This document shows positions 26,004-34,743 of a stretch of 64,000 nt of DNA, one piece after another. Each line of letters begins with the position of its first letter. Position 1 is the stretch's first letter. Position numbers and translations under genes: made by a program. Under the pieces are notes generated by a model. That model was not told where the DNA came from and searched no databases. It saw only the letters and a list, made by a program, of their open reading frames with translations. This stretch comes from Brachyspira pilosicoli P43/6/78 (GTDB taxonomy: Bacteria; Spirochaetota; Brachyspiria; Brachyspirales; Brachyspiraceae): contig NC_019908.1 of NCBI RefSeq assembly GCF_000325665.1, positions 1,922,001 to 1,986,000 of the forward strand, written 5' to 3'.

Positions 26004-27695
26004 ATGGAAAAAAATGTACAAGATAGAATTAATTCTTGGCTTAATGGTCCTTATGATGAAGAGACAAAAAAAGAGATTAAGGCATTATTAGATTCTGGTA
26101 ATGAAAAAGAATTAACAGATGCTTTTTATAGAGATTTAGAGTTTGGTACAGGCGGACTTAGAGGGATAATGGGTGTTGGTACTAACAGAATGAATAAATA
26201 TACTGTTGGTGTTGCTACTCAAGGTTTAGCTAACTATATACTTAAACAAGGCGGAAGTGATTATAAAGTTGCTATAGGCTATGATTCAAGAAATAATTCT
26301 GATGTATTTTCAAAGGCTGCTGCTGAGATACTTTCTTCAAATGGTATAAGCGTTTATTTGTATGATGATATTCACCCTATATCATTACTTTCTTATGCTG
26401 TTAGAAGTTTAGGCTGTATTGCCGGAGTAGTTGTTACTGCTAGTCATAACCCTAAAGAATATAATGGTTATAAAGTATATTGGACTGACGGTGCTCAAGT
26501 TATTCCTCCTCATGATAAAAATATAATAGAAGAAGTATTAAAAGTTAAGCCTGAAGAGGTAAAAACTGGAGATGCTTCAAGAGTTACGCTTATAGGAAAA
26601 GATATTGAAGATAAATATATGAATGATTTAATGGGTTATTTGGTTAATCCTGATATTATAAAAAAACATCATGATATAAAGATAGTTTATACACCTATTC
26701 ATGGTTCTGGATACAAAATGGTTCCTATGGCTTTAAGAAAGGCTGGATTTACTAATTTAACAACTTTAGAAGGTGCTCAGCCTCCTAATGGAAACTTCCC
26801 TACAGTTGAATCACCTAATCCAGAAAATCCAGAGGCATTACAAATAGCTGTTAATAAGGCTAAAGAGATAGGTGCTGAACTTGTTATGGGTACTGACCCT
26901 GACTGTGATAGAATGGGTTGTGCTTTGCTTACTAAAGACGGCTCTTATATGTATCTTACTGGAAACCAAATAGGCTCTATTATTTCTTATTATCTTATAA
27001 CAAATAAAAAGAATGTTAAAGACCCTTATATAGTAAAAACTATAGTTACTACTGAGCTTGCTAGGGCTATTGCTGATGCTAATAATGTTAAGCTTTATGA
27101 TGTGCTTACAGGTTTTAAATGGATTGCTGATATTATAGAAAGAACAAAAGAGGGTACATATTTATTTGGTTTTGAAGAGAGCTTTGGATACTGTATTAAC
27201 TCAAATGTACGCGATAAAGACGGTGTTAGTTCTTGTTTGATGCTTGCTGAAGTGCTTGCTTATTGTAAAGATAATAATATGACATTAGCTGACTACTTAG
27301 AGAGCATTTATGAAAAATATGGTTACTTCTATGAAGAGACTATATCTATCACTAAAAAAGGTGCTGACGGAGCTAAGGCTATAGCTGATTTAATGACTTA
27401 TTATAGAAACAATTTACCTAAAGAGATTTCTGGTGTTGAAGTTGTAAGCATAAGCGATTATGAGAAAAAAGAAGTTTATGACAACAGCGGTAAAAAAATA
27501 AGCGATATTGCTCTTCCAAAATCTAATGTTCTTCAGTATATACTTGCTGATAAAACTAAAATTACAGTAAGACCTTCTGGTACTGAACCAAAAATAAAGT
27601 TCTATTTTGAAGTTTGTGTAAAAGAAAGCAAAGATAAGAGAGTAAATATAGCCAAAGAAAAAGTAGCTAATTTCAAGAAGTTTATAAAAGAATAA
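26004..27695 (+). CDS. phosphoglucomutase/phosphomannomutase (alpha-D-phosphohexomutase)
   Basis: 563 residues, the usual size of the PgcA/PGM2-like branch. All four signatures are present: the phosphoserine loop VVTASHNPKEYNGYK (Ser 147), metal-binding GTDPDCDRMG (about 293-302), sugar-binding FGFEESFGY, and phosphate-binding RPSGTEPKIKF near the C-terminus. FGTGGLRGIMG is the family N-terminal motif. It interconverts hexose 1- and 6-phosphates, linking central metabolism with polysaccharide precursors. AGAGGTG precedes the ATG. Monocistronic. Confidence 0.93.
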   Translation: MEKNVQDRINSWLNGPYDEETKKEIKALLDSGNEKELTDAFYRDLEFGTGGLRGIMGVGTNRMNKYTVGVATQGLANYILKQGGSDYKVAIGYDSRNNSDVFSKAAAEILSSNGISVYLYDDIHPISLLSYAVRSLGCIAGVVVTASHNPKEYNGYKVYWTDGAQVIPPHDKNIIEEVLKVKPEEVKTGDASRVTLIGKDIEDKYMNDLMGYLVNPDIIKKHHDIKIVYTPIHGSGYKMVPMALRKAGFTNLTTLEGAQPPNGNFPTVESPNPENPEALQIAVNKAKEIGAELVMGTDPDCDRMGCALLTKDGSYMYLTGNQIGSIISYYLITNKKNVKDPYIVKTIVTTELARAIADANNVKLYDVLTGFKWIADIIERTKEGTYLFGFEESFGYCINSNVRDKDGVSSCLMLAEVLAYCKDNNMTLADYLESIYEKYGYFYEETISITKKGADGAKAIADLMTYYRNNLPKEISGVEVVSISDYEKKEVYDNSGKKISDIALPKSNVLQYILADKTKITVRPSGTEPKIKFYFEVCVKESKDKRVNIAKEKVANFKKFIKE

Positions 27696-27718
27696 TTTTA
27701 ATTTAAGTATTAATAAAA

Positions 27719-27757
27719 AAGAAGAAGCTCTTAATAATAGGGTTTCTTCTTTTTTTG
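27719..27757 (+). terminator. terminator of the phosphohexomutase gene
   Basis: AAGAAGAA (27719-27726) pairs with TTCTTCTT (27744-27751), then T-rich. The R3 repeat starts directly after the T run. Confidence 0.75.
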
Positions 27758-27966
27758 TTTTATTAGAATTCCCGCCCTTTAAGTTTTATTGCGTATACTA
27801 AAATATAATTTCTATTTGTTTTAAAGCCCAATTATAAAAAGCACACCCACCCAAGATTTTTTTTATTTTCTGGTTTTAAAATCACGCGGTAAATAAATTT
27901 ATATTTATTGTTTTAGTGTAATTATTAATTAATTTTATTTTTATAATTGTTTTATCGTGTGCTTAA
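27758..27966. repeat. intergenic repeat R3, copy 1
   Basis: Begins with ATTCCCGCCCTTTAAGTTTTAT, continues with AATTATAAAAAGCACACCC(G/A)CCCAAG and contains TCACGCGGTAA at about 27881 facing TTATCGTGTGC at about 27952. The same modules recur at 28604-28815 and, more diverged, at 41080-41310. It fills most of the 27696-28056 gap; the remainder is A/T-rich leader. Confidence 0.75.
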
Positions 27967-28056
27967 GAAATTACATTATAATATTCCAATTTATCACTAG
28001 CAACAATGTGAAAAATATTATATAATACATCATCTTTACATAAAGGAAATATATAA

Positions 28057-28557
28057 ATGAAAGCATTAATTATTACAGATAATTTATTTGAAGATTCAGA
28101 ATTATTTTATCCATATTTTAGATTATTAGAGGAAGGTATTGATGTTGATATAGCAGCTCTAAATAAAGGAAAAATTAAAGGAGAATACTTTTTCAAAGTT
28201 GAGGCTAAATTAGATTTTTCAGAAGTGGAGCCTTCAAATTATAAAGCATTGATAATACCTGGAGGAAGAGCACCCGAGGCTATAAGAGGCAATGAGAATG
28301 TTAAAAAAATAATAAAATACTTTGTTGATAATAACCTTACTATAGGGGCTATTTGTCATGGACAGCAAACTTTAATATCTGCAAAAGTATTAGAAGGAAA
28401 AGATGCTACATGTTATATAGCTATAAAAGATGATTTAATCAATGCTAAAGCTAATTATAAAGATGAAAAAGTAGTAGTATGCGGAAATATCATAACTTCA
28501 AGATGTCCTGATGATTTGCCATATTTTGCTAAAGAGATAATAAAGAAATTAAAATAA
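28057..28557 (+). CDS. DJ-1/PfpI-family protein
   Basis: 166 residues. The elbow motif GAICHGQQ gives the reactive Cys 100 with His 101, and LIIPGGRAPE is the usual preceding strand. PfpI-type members have been described as proteases, glyoxalases or deglycases, so the reaction is not settled by sequence. The protein is cytoplasmic with no extra domain. AAAGGAAA precedes the ATG. Monocistronic, framed on both sides by R3 repeat copies. Confidence 0.88.
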   Translation: MKALIITDNLFEDSELFYPYFRLLEEGIDVDIAALNKGKIKGEYFFKVEAKLDFSEVEPSNYKALIIPGGRAPEAIRGNENVKKIIKYFVDNNLTIGAICHGQQTLISAKVLEGKDATCYIAIKDDLINAKANYKDEKVVVCGNIITSRCPDDLPYFAKEIIKKLK

Positions 28558-28571
28558 TAGATTTAAAAATA

Positions 28572-28603
28572 AAAGAGGCTCTAATACAGGGCTTCTTTTT
28601 TTG
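28572..28603 (+). terminator. terminator of the PfpI-family gene
   Basis: AAGAGGC pairs with GCTTCTT (one G-T pair), followed by a long T run that merges into the next R3 repeat. Confidence 0.7.
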
Positions 28604-28815
28604 TTTTATTAGAATTCCCGCCCTTTAAGTTTTATAGTTTAAACTAAAAAATATAATTTATATTTATTTTGTAGCTCAATTATAAAAAGCACCCTCGCCC
28701 TAATTTTTATTATTTTTTTAATCTATTTAACCGCACGGTGAATAAGTTTATATATATAAAAAATTTGTTATTTATAGCTTATTTATATTTTTTATTTAGC
28801 TTAACGTGCGGTCAA
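28604..28815. repeat. intergenic repeat R3, copy 2
   Basis: The first 35 bases after the terminator T run are identical to copy 1 (from TTGTTTTATTAGAATTCCCG on). It then carries ATTATAAAAAGCACCC, AACCGCACGGTGAATAAG at about 28729 and the facing TTAACGTGCGGT at about 28801. Confidence 0.75.
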
Positions 28816-28829
28816 TTAAGCTATTTAAA

Positions 28830-30434
28830 TTATTTCTCTAAATATGCATAGTGAAATCTGTATCTTCCAAGAGGATTAAATATTGCACCTTTTAGTTTTG
28901 GATTAATCATAAATGGGTCCATTCTATATATTATTGGTATTATAGGCATATAGTCAAATATTAAATCTTCTGCTTTATGTAATGCTTTTGTTCTTTCATC
29001 AGTATTAGTTGTGCTTGAAGCAAATTTCAATAAGTCATTAAACTCTCTGCTGCTAAATCCGCTATGATTAACAGCACTTACTTCTGAAAAGAAACTAATC
29101 ATAGCTAAAGGGTCGCTATAGTCTGCAGTCCAACCAGTGCGGGCTAAATCATAATTCTTCTCAACCATAGCTTGAAATGTTTCGTTGTATTCTTCAGACT
29201 TTATTGTAACATCTATTCCTAAATTCTCTTTATACATCTCCTGCATAGCTTCGCATATTAAAGTAAAATATCCTGGAGTTGTTCTTATCTCAAGTACAGG
29301 AAAGTTATCTCCGTTTGTATATCCTGATAACTCCATAAGTCTTTTAGCTTCTTTTATGTTTGCATCATAGCTTCCAAGATTAAGATAATTGCTTCCATTT
29401 TCTCTAAAGTCTTTGCCATCGCCATCTTTCATTCCATAAGGCACAAATGCATATGCCGGAGTTTGATTCATCTTTGTAATGTTTGATATTATATAGTTTC
29501 TGTCAAATGCTAATGCTAATGCTTTTCTTATGTTTTTATTTGTAAGCACTCCTTTTTTAGAATTAATCTCTAAGAAATATATTCCATAAGCAGGCTCTTG
29601 TAATATATAATTTTCTTTTATAAGAGAAGATATCTCTCCAAGCGGAGCTTCTATTACAGAAAATTGTATGTCTCCTCTTTTTATAGCGGCAAGAGAAGTG
29701 TTTGAATCGCTCATTATAATAACATTAATTTTTTTGGCAATAATGCTGTCTTTATCATAATAATTAGTATTTACTTCCATAACGATTTTTTCATCAGTTT
29801 TTCTCTCTGTCATTACATAAGCCCCATTTACAATATATGTTTCTGGGTTTCTAGACCAATCATCGCCGTATTTTTCCACAATATCTTTTCTAACAGGAAA
29901 ATAAGCACTGCTCACAGATAAATATTCTAGAAAATATGGAGTAGGGTTTTCTAATACAATCTCTAAAGTGCTGTCATCAATAGCCTTTACACCTAAAGCA
30001 TCAACATTAGTTTTACCACTTATAACCAAACTTCCATTTTTAACAACATTAAGCATATGAGAATAGGCTGCTGCTGTTTTAGGGTCTGCTGCTCTCTTTA
30101 GAGCATATTCAAAATCTTGAGCTTTTACTTTTTCACCGTCAGACCATTTAGCATTATCTCTTAAATAGAAAGTATATGTGAGACCATCTTCAGATATGTC
30201 CCAGCTTTTAGCCATACCAGCTACAACTTCATCATTTTTGTCTTTTTTAGTAAGCCCTTCAAAGAAATGTATCATATATATTGAGCCGAAACTAAGCGAG
30301 TTTAATGTAGGGTCTAGAGTTTTAGGCTCTCCGCCAAGAGATATAGATATTTCATTATTTGATGTAGTTTTATTGTTATTATTGCATGAAATTATTGATA
30401 ATATTAAAAAAATGATATATATAGCTTTTTTCAT
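28830..30434 (-). CDS. oppA: OppA-type peptide-binding lipoprotein
   Basis: 534 residues, SBP_bac_5 family. Lipobox at ILSIISC (Cys 17). The mature protein shows LGGEPKTLDPTLNS, HFFEGLTKKDK, AKSWDISEDGLTYTFYLRDNAKWSDG (the family signature), NKNIRKALALAFDR and the C-terminal KAEDLIFDYMPIIPIIYR segment. It should capture oligopeptides for an ABC importer. No Opp permease or ATPase is nearby, so it is an orphan binding protein; a second paralogue is at 49520-51103. Monocistronic, divergent from hsdS. Confidence 0.92.
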   Translation of the reverse strand: MKKAIYIIFLILSIISCNNNNKTTSNNEISISLGGEPKTLDPTLNSLSFGSIYMIHFFEGLTKKDKNDEVVAGMAKSWDISEDGLTYTFYLRDNAKWSDGEKVKAQDFEYALKRAADPKTAAAYSHMLNVVKNGSLVISGKTNVDALGVKAIDDSTLEIVLENPTPYFLEYLSVSSAYFPVRKDIVEKYGDDWSRNPETYIVNGAYVMTERKTDEKIVMEVNTNYYDKDSIIAKKINVIIMSDSNTSLAAIKRGDIQFSVIEAPLGEISSLIKENYILQEPAYGIYFLEINSKKGVLTNKNIRKALALAFDRNYIISNITKMNQTPAYAFVPYGMKDGDGKDFRENGSNYLNLGSYDANIKEAKRLMELSGYTNGDNFPVLEIRTTPGYFTLICEAMQEMYKENLGIDVTIKSEEYNETFQAMVEKNYDLARTGWTADYSDPLAMISFFSEVSAVNHSGFSSREFNDLLKFASSTTNTDERTKALHKAEDLIFDYMPIIPIIYRMDPFMINPKLKGAIFNPLGRYRFHYAYLEK

Positions 30435-30590
30435 TTTCTTCTCTCTTTAAAATTATTAGAATGCGTAATTCTATTAATTAATGCTTATAAAGTCAATAGT
30501 TATTATTGATATAATGATATAATAAAAATATTTTTTAGAGATAAAAATGTAATTGTGAAAAAGAGTATAATTGTTTATAATGATTGAGTT

Positions 30591-31718
30591 ATGAGTAAGT
30601 TAGAAGAGTTATTGAATAAAGAATGTCCTGACGGCGTGGAATATGTAGAGTTGAGTTCTGTAATCAATTATGAACAGCCATCAAAATATATTGTAGAAAA
30701 TACTAAATACAATGATGATTATGATACTCCTGTTTTAACAGCAGGTCAAACTTTTATACTTGGTTATACAAATGAAAAAGATGGAATATATAAAGCTAGT
30801 AAAAAAGAACCTGTAATTATATTTGATGATTTTACAACTTCTTTTCATTGGGTTGATTTTAATTTTAAAGTGAAATCATCTGCAATGAAAATGCTTAAAG
30901 TGATAGATGAAAATAAATCAAATTTTAGATATTTATATTATTGCATGAAAAATATAAAGTACGTTCCATTAGACCATACACGTCAATGGATAGAAAAATA
31001 TTCAAAATTTATGATACCATTACCACCAATAGAAGTACAAAAAGAGATAGTACGTATATTAGATGAGTTTACAGAGAAGACAACAAAATTACAGGAGCTT
31101 TTGCATAGAGAGACGATTTTAAGAAAAAAGCAGTATGAGTATTATAGGGATAAGCTTCTTACTTTTAATGATGATGTTGAATGGAAAAACTTATCTGAAA
31201 TTGCTGAAATAGGCACAGGTAGTAGCAATACAAATGAAGAAATTGAAAATGGTAAATATCCATTCTTTGTACGTTCTCAAGAAGTTCGCAGTAAAAATGA
31301 ATATGAATATGATGAAACAGCTATTATAACTTCAGGTGATGGTGTAGGTGTTGGAAAAATATTTCATTATATTGAAGGAAAATATGCTTTACATCAAAGA
31401 GCTTACAGAATTCATATTATTGATGAGAATGTAATACCAAAATATTATTTTTATTATATGAAAACAACTTTCTTATCATATATAGAAAAAACTTCTTTCC
31501 ATTCTTCTGTGACTTCAATTAGAAGACCAATGCTAGATAATTATCCTGTTCCAGTACCGCCGTTAGAGGAGCAGGAACGTATCGTAAACATATTAGACAA
31601 GTTTGATGCATTGTGTAATGATATCACTAAAGGGCTTCCTGCTGAGATTGAGTTGCGTAAAAAGCAATACGAGTATTATAGGGATAAGCTATTAACTTTT
31701 AAAGAAAAGAAAAAATAA
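30591..31718 (+). CDS. hsdS: type I restriction-modification specificity subunit, orphan
   Basis: 375 residues with the HsdS plan: target recognition domain 1 (about 15-145), first conserved spacer helix (KEIVRILDEFTEKTTKLQEL), target recognition domain 2 (about 195-325), second spacer helix (EEQERIVNILDKFDAL). Each helix ends with the same stretch, RKKQYEYYRDKLLTF, and the DNA is nearly identical there (31121-31168 and 31659-31702). HsdS chooses the DNA sequence for the HsdM methylase and HsdR nuclease, neither of which is in the window. Repeats of this kind allow domain exchange with other hsdS genes. The start has no strong ribosome site. Followed by the R2 repeat. Confidence 0.9.
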   Translation: MSKLEELLNKECPDGVEYVELSSVINYEQPSKYIVENTKYNDDYDTPVLTAGQTFILGYTNEKDGIYKASKKEPVIIFDDFTTSFHWVDFNFKVKSSAMKMLKVIDENKSNFRYLYYCMKNIKYVPLDHTRQWIEKYSKFMIPLPPIEVQKEIVRILDEFTEKTTKLQELLHRETILRKKQYEYYRDKLLTFNDDVEWKNLSEIAEIGTGSSNTNEEIENGKYPFFVRSQEVRSKNEYEYDETAIITSGDGVGVGKIFHYIEGKYALHQRAYRIHIIDENVIPKYYFYYMKTTFLSYIEKTSFHSSVTSIRRPMLDNYPVPVPPLEEQERIVNILDKFDALCNDITKGLPAEIELRKKQYEYYRDKLLTFKEKKK

Positions 31719-31735
31719 TTGTGAATAAAAGATCA

Positions 31736-31856
31736 CTCCCACGCACGCCTAAGAGGTTATGATTAAGACAGAGCATTACCGTGCGGCAAGGTGGTACAGC
31801 TCGTACCCCGCACGTCTGAAAGGCTATGATTAAAACAGAGTATTACCGTGCGGTAA
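31736..31856. repeat. intergenic repeat R2, two tandem units
   Basis: Two related units follow each other: unit 1 (31736-31806) with ACGCC-TAAGAGGTTATGATTAA-GCATTACCGTGCGGCAAGG and unit 2 (31806-31856) with GCACGTCTGAAAGGCTATGATTAA and TATTACCGTGCGGTAAG. Unit 1 plus its GTGGTACAGCTCGTAC flank occurs in inverted orientation at 59057-59132. After it, CCCTCGACCGTAGGG forms a hairpin. Confidence 0.8.
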
Positions 31857-31903
31857 GCCCTCGACCGTAGGGAGTGCATAGCTAGGTGAGTAGCTCGTAC
31901 AAA

Positions 31904-31937
31904 AAAAGGTCATACATATTAAATGCATGACCTTTTG
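31904..31937. terminator. bidirectional terminator between hsdS and the LysM gene
   Basis: AAAAGGTCAT (31904-31913) pairs perfectly with ATGACCTTTT (31927-31936), with A/T runs on both outer sides, so it can end both convergent transcripts. Confidence 0.85.
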
Positions 31938-31956
31938 TATTTTATAAGTTTATTTC

Positions 31957-33648
31957 TTACTGTTGTGCTTGAGTAGTGTTATTTTGCTGTCTTAACTGCA
32001 TAACCTCATCATAAGTCAAATACTCTAAATCAGGATTATAATCACCGCTTCTCTCTTCACCATTAAGGCTAGGTATTATTAATCTTTGACCAGGAAGTAT
32101 TAAATCAGGGTTATTAGGGTCTCTAAGTACATTTCTGTTAGCTTCATATATTCTGTACCATTCTATAGGGTTGTTGTATATGTAGCTGTATCCAGCAATT
32201 CTCCATAAAGCATCAGTTAGAGGTACTCTTCTTACTACAACATAATATTGAGGTAATACAGTAACTTTTCCTTCTGTATTTACTTCTTGACCAGTAGTAG
32301 CATCAATTATTTGACCAGTTTCGTTACCGCCCATTTCACCAGGTATAACTTGTCCGTCAATAGGTCCTCTCTCTTCTATAGCATTCATGTTAAGATTAGC
32401 TTCCTGCATTTTTTGGTCAGCTAAAACATAATCATTGTTATTTAAAGCATCTTCAGCTTCTTTAATAGTTTGAGATAACTTTTGTTCTTCTTCGCTGTCT
32501 TTAGTTAAATAACCTTCGCTTATAAGTCTGTCTCTTCTTGCCTTTAATTGCTCTAGATTTTTAACAGCTTCTTCTTTTTTCAATTGATTAGCAGTGTTTA
32601 ATATATTATCCATAGTTTTAGAAGCTTCTAAAGCTTTATCGCTTGCAGTTTGAGGAGTGTTTTGTAAAGCATTATTAGCATCAGTTAAAAGTTTTGATAC
32701 GTTTTTATCATTATCATCACCTTTAGCTATTACTTGATCATTAACTAAATTATTATATTTATTTTGTGCATCTTCTATGTCTTTTTTAGCTTTTGCTATT
32801 GCATCTGCTTTCGCTTTAGCCTCTGCTTCAGCTTTTGCTTTAGCAGCAGCTTCTGCTTTCGCTTTAGCCTCTGCTTCAGCTCTTGCCTTAGCTTCAGCAG
32901 CAGCTTTTGCTTTAGCTTCTGCCTCAGCTTTCGCCTTAGCATCTGCTATAGCTTTATTTATACCAGCTAATGCAGTAGATACATTCTGCTGAACGCTTGC
33001 AAAATTGTCATTGCTAAGTGCTTCATCAGCTCTAGTTAAAGCACCATTAATATTTCTATCATTAGCATCGCCTGCTTTTACACTCTTGCCTAATTCTGCT
33101 TTATATTTGTTTCTAGCATCATTAATGGATTTTGAAGCTATTGCTCTTTCTCTATTAAGATAACCTTCTTTTACACTGTTAGCAGATTGTAAAGCATTGT
33201 TGAAAGAATTATATACTGTAGTGAATGTGTTTGAAGAAGCAGTAAACTCTTCATCTGTAGGAGGAGTTTGCGGTTCTGGAGGTAAGTTAGTAATACTATT
33301 ATTTCCTTCTTCAAAGAATTTTAGAGCTTCTTGATATTTTGTTTTAAATTCATTATCAGTAGAAGCACCTAATTGTTCTATTTCATTAATAGTCTTATTT
33401 GCATCATTTTTTGCTTTAGCTATTCTTAAGTTCATTAATCTATAAAATAATGATACAGTAGTTTTATCTATAGAGTCAGAAGCCTCTTGAGATTTATCAT
33501 AAGACTTTTGGTATTCTCCGTCATTTTGTAAAGTCTCAGCTTCTCCAGTAATTCTAGCCGCATCATCATAAGTTTGAGCAGGTAATACGCTAAAACTAAA
33601 AGAGATTAAAGCTATATAAGCTACGATTTTCTTTATTAAAGTACTCAT
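31957..33648 (-). CDS. secreted LysM-domain protein with Ala/Lys/Glu helical repeats
   Basis: 563 residues. Signal peptide (residues 1-24, ending PAQ). Long helical regions with TPR-like or tandem coil segments (e.g. NNDYVLADQKMQEA), and a strongly repetitive AKAEAEAKAKA tract at about 235-290. Between about 468 and 528 a LysM-like domain is visible (YYVVVRRVPLTDALWRIAGY, then LILPGQRLIIP), which binds peptidoglycan sugars. Expected in the periplasm, tethered to the wall. The lipoprotein gene just upstream (32-base gap) is helical in the same way, so the two probably work together. ACTCC/GGAGT lies before the ATG. Confidence 0.82.
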   Translation of the reverse strand: MSTLIKKIVAYIALISFSFSVLPAQTYDDAARITGEAETLQNDGEYQKSYDKSQEASDSIDKTTVSLFYRLMNLRIAKAKNDANKTINEIEQLGASTDNEFKTKYQEALKFFEEGNNSITNLPPEPQTPPTDEEFTASSNTFTTVYNSFNNALQSANSVKEGYLNRERAIASKSINDARNKYKAELGKSVKAGDANDRNINGALTRADEALSNDNFASVQQNVSTALAGINKAIADAKAKAEAEAKAKAAAEAKARAEAEAKAKAEAAAKAKAEAEAKAKADAIAKAKKDIEDAQNKYNNLVNDQVIAKGDDNDKNVSKLLTDANNALQNTPQTASDKALEASKTMDNILNTANQLKKEEAVKNLEQLKARRDRLISEGYLTKDSEEEQKLSQTIKEAEDALNNNDYVLADQKMQEANLNMNAIEERGPIDGQVIPGEMGGNETGQIIDATTGQEVNTEGKVTVLPQYYVVVRRVPLTDALWRIAGYSYIYNNPIEWYRIYEANRNVLRDPNNPDLILPGQRLIIPSLNGEERSGDYNPDLEYLTYDEVMQLRQQNNTTQAQQ

Positions 33649-33680
33649 TTTTCTTTTATACTCCTTAAAATATTAAAATA

Positions 33681-34301
33681 TTAGCTTTGTTGCTCTTGCT
33701 CTAAAGTTTCAAGCTCTTTTACCATAGCTTCAAGTTCAGCTAAACGCTCTTTTACTTTAGTTAAAGCTTCATCACTTTTATCAAATTGTTCTTTAGTTTT
33801 ATTATATAAAGCTAAATAAGCCTCTTTTGCTGTATAAAGTTTATCTACTAATACTCTATAATCTTTAGTTTCAGCAGTATACATAGCATTTGCTTCATTG
33901 TATATTGTTTCAGCTTGAGCATATTCTTCACCATACATAACATTAGCTTTAATTTGACTAGCATTAGTATAATTTTCATCAGTTTGTTTTTTTAGTATTT
34001 CAGAATAAGGTGCTAAACCTTTATCTAAAACTAAATTATAATTAGTTTCAGCTGTAAGAAGAAGCTCTTTAGCTTTTTCAGCTTCATCTTTGTTTTCTGC
34101 CTTCATAATGATATCAGCCTCTGCGTATCCTTTCTCAGCGATATCATAATCATCTTGAGCAAAAGTTTTAATTTCAGTATACTTGTTTACAGTTTCTCTT
34201 AATGCAGTAACTCTCTCATAATCTTTTGTAGGAAGCCCTCCGCAAGACATTACAAAGAAAGATAATGCTACTATTAGAGCTGTCTTTTCTTTTAAACTCA
34301 T
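33681..34301 (-). CDS. coiled-coil lipoprotein
   Basis: 206 residues. Lipobox at ALSFFVMSC (Cys 20) followed by Gly-Gly. The rest is predicted almost wholly helical with a heptad-like pattern (AEKAKELLLTAETNYNLVL, KVKERLAELEAMVKELETL). No enzyme motif. AGGAGG precedes the ATG (ATTCCTCCTG on the plus strand). It is the first gene of the pair with the LysM protein, so a membrane-anchored partner of a wall-binding protein is a reasonable guess. It resembles DUF4398-type lipoproteins, without certainty. Confidence 0.78.
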   Translation of the reverse strand: MSLKEKTALIVALSFFVMSCGGLPTKDYERVTALRETVNKYTEIKTFAQDDYDIAEKGYAEADIIMKAENKDEAEKAKELLLTAETNYNLVLDKGLAPYSEILKKQTDENYTNASQIKANVMYGEEYAQAETIYNEANAMYTAETKDYRVLVDKLYTAKEAYLALYNKTKEQFDKSDEALTKVKERLAELEAMVKELETLEQEQQS

Positions 34302-34535
34302 ATTAATACAATTCCTCCTGTTTTTTAATATATGTAAAAAATATAAAAAAATAATATGTTAACAACATTATCGCTTAAATAATTAAAAAGTCAAGTTATT
34401 TTAATTATAGAAGGCATACAATAAAAATTAGACTAATACTAAAATCTACTATTAATTTAAATTGTTTAAAAGGAAAAAAGTAAAATTAATTAAGCTATAA
34501 ATTATTAAAAATATTAAATGTTTTAAAAATACTAC

Positions 34536-34563
34536 TTGCAATTTTTTTATTATATAGTATAAT
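34536..34563 (+). promoter_or_regulatory. promoter of tRNA-Thr
   Basis: TTGCAA at 34536-34541, 16-base spacer, TATAAT at 34558-34563. The expected start is about eight bases before the mature tRNA. The rest of 34302-34535 is A/T-rich and shows nothing else. Confidence 0.7.
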
Positions 34564-34577
34564 GATTAAATCATTTT

Positions 34578-34650
34578 GCTGGTGTAGCTCAATTGGCAGA
34601 GCAGCTGATTTGTAATCAGCCGGTTGCGGGTTCAAGTCCCATCACCAGCT
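34578..34650 (+). tRNA. tRNA-Thr, anticodon TGT
   Basis: A 73-base cloverleaf: acceptor GCTGGTG with CACCAGC, D-arm GCTC..GAGC, anticodon arm GCTGA-TTTGTAA-TCAGC giving anticodon TGT, and T-arm GCGGG-TTCAAGT-CCC. Discriminator base T (U). The CCA end is not encoded, so it must be added by a nucleotidyltransferase. A T-rich stretch follows 25 bases later. Confidence 0.96.
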
Positions 34651-34743
34651 CATCTCTTTACTTATCTTTTTTCATATTAATAAATCTATTTTTCTTTTCG
34701 ATAATGATTCTATATATTTTTAATATCTTCTTGGGATAACATT

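Noticed and set aside
32764-32992. Two overlapping plus-strand ORFs rich in Ala, Phe, Ser and Cys opposite the LysM protein repeat
   Set aside because: They are the reverse complement of the AKAEAE repeat tract and have no ribosome site.
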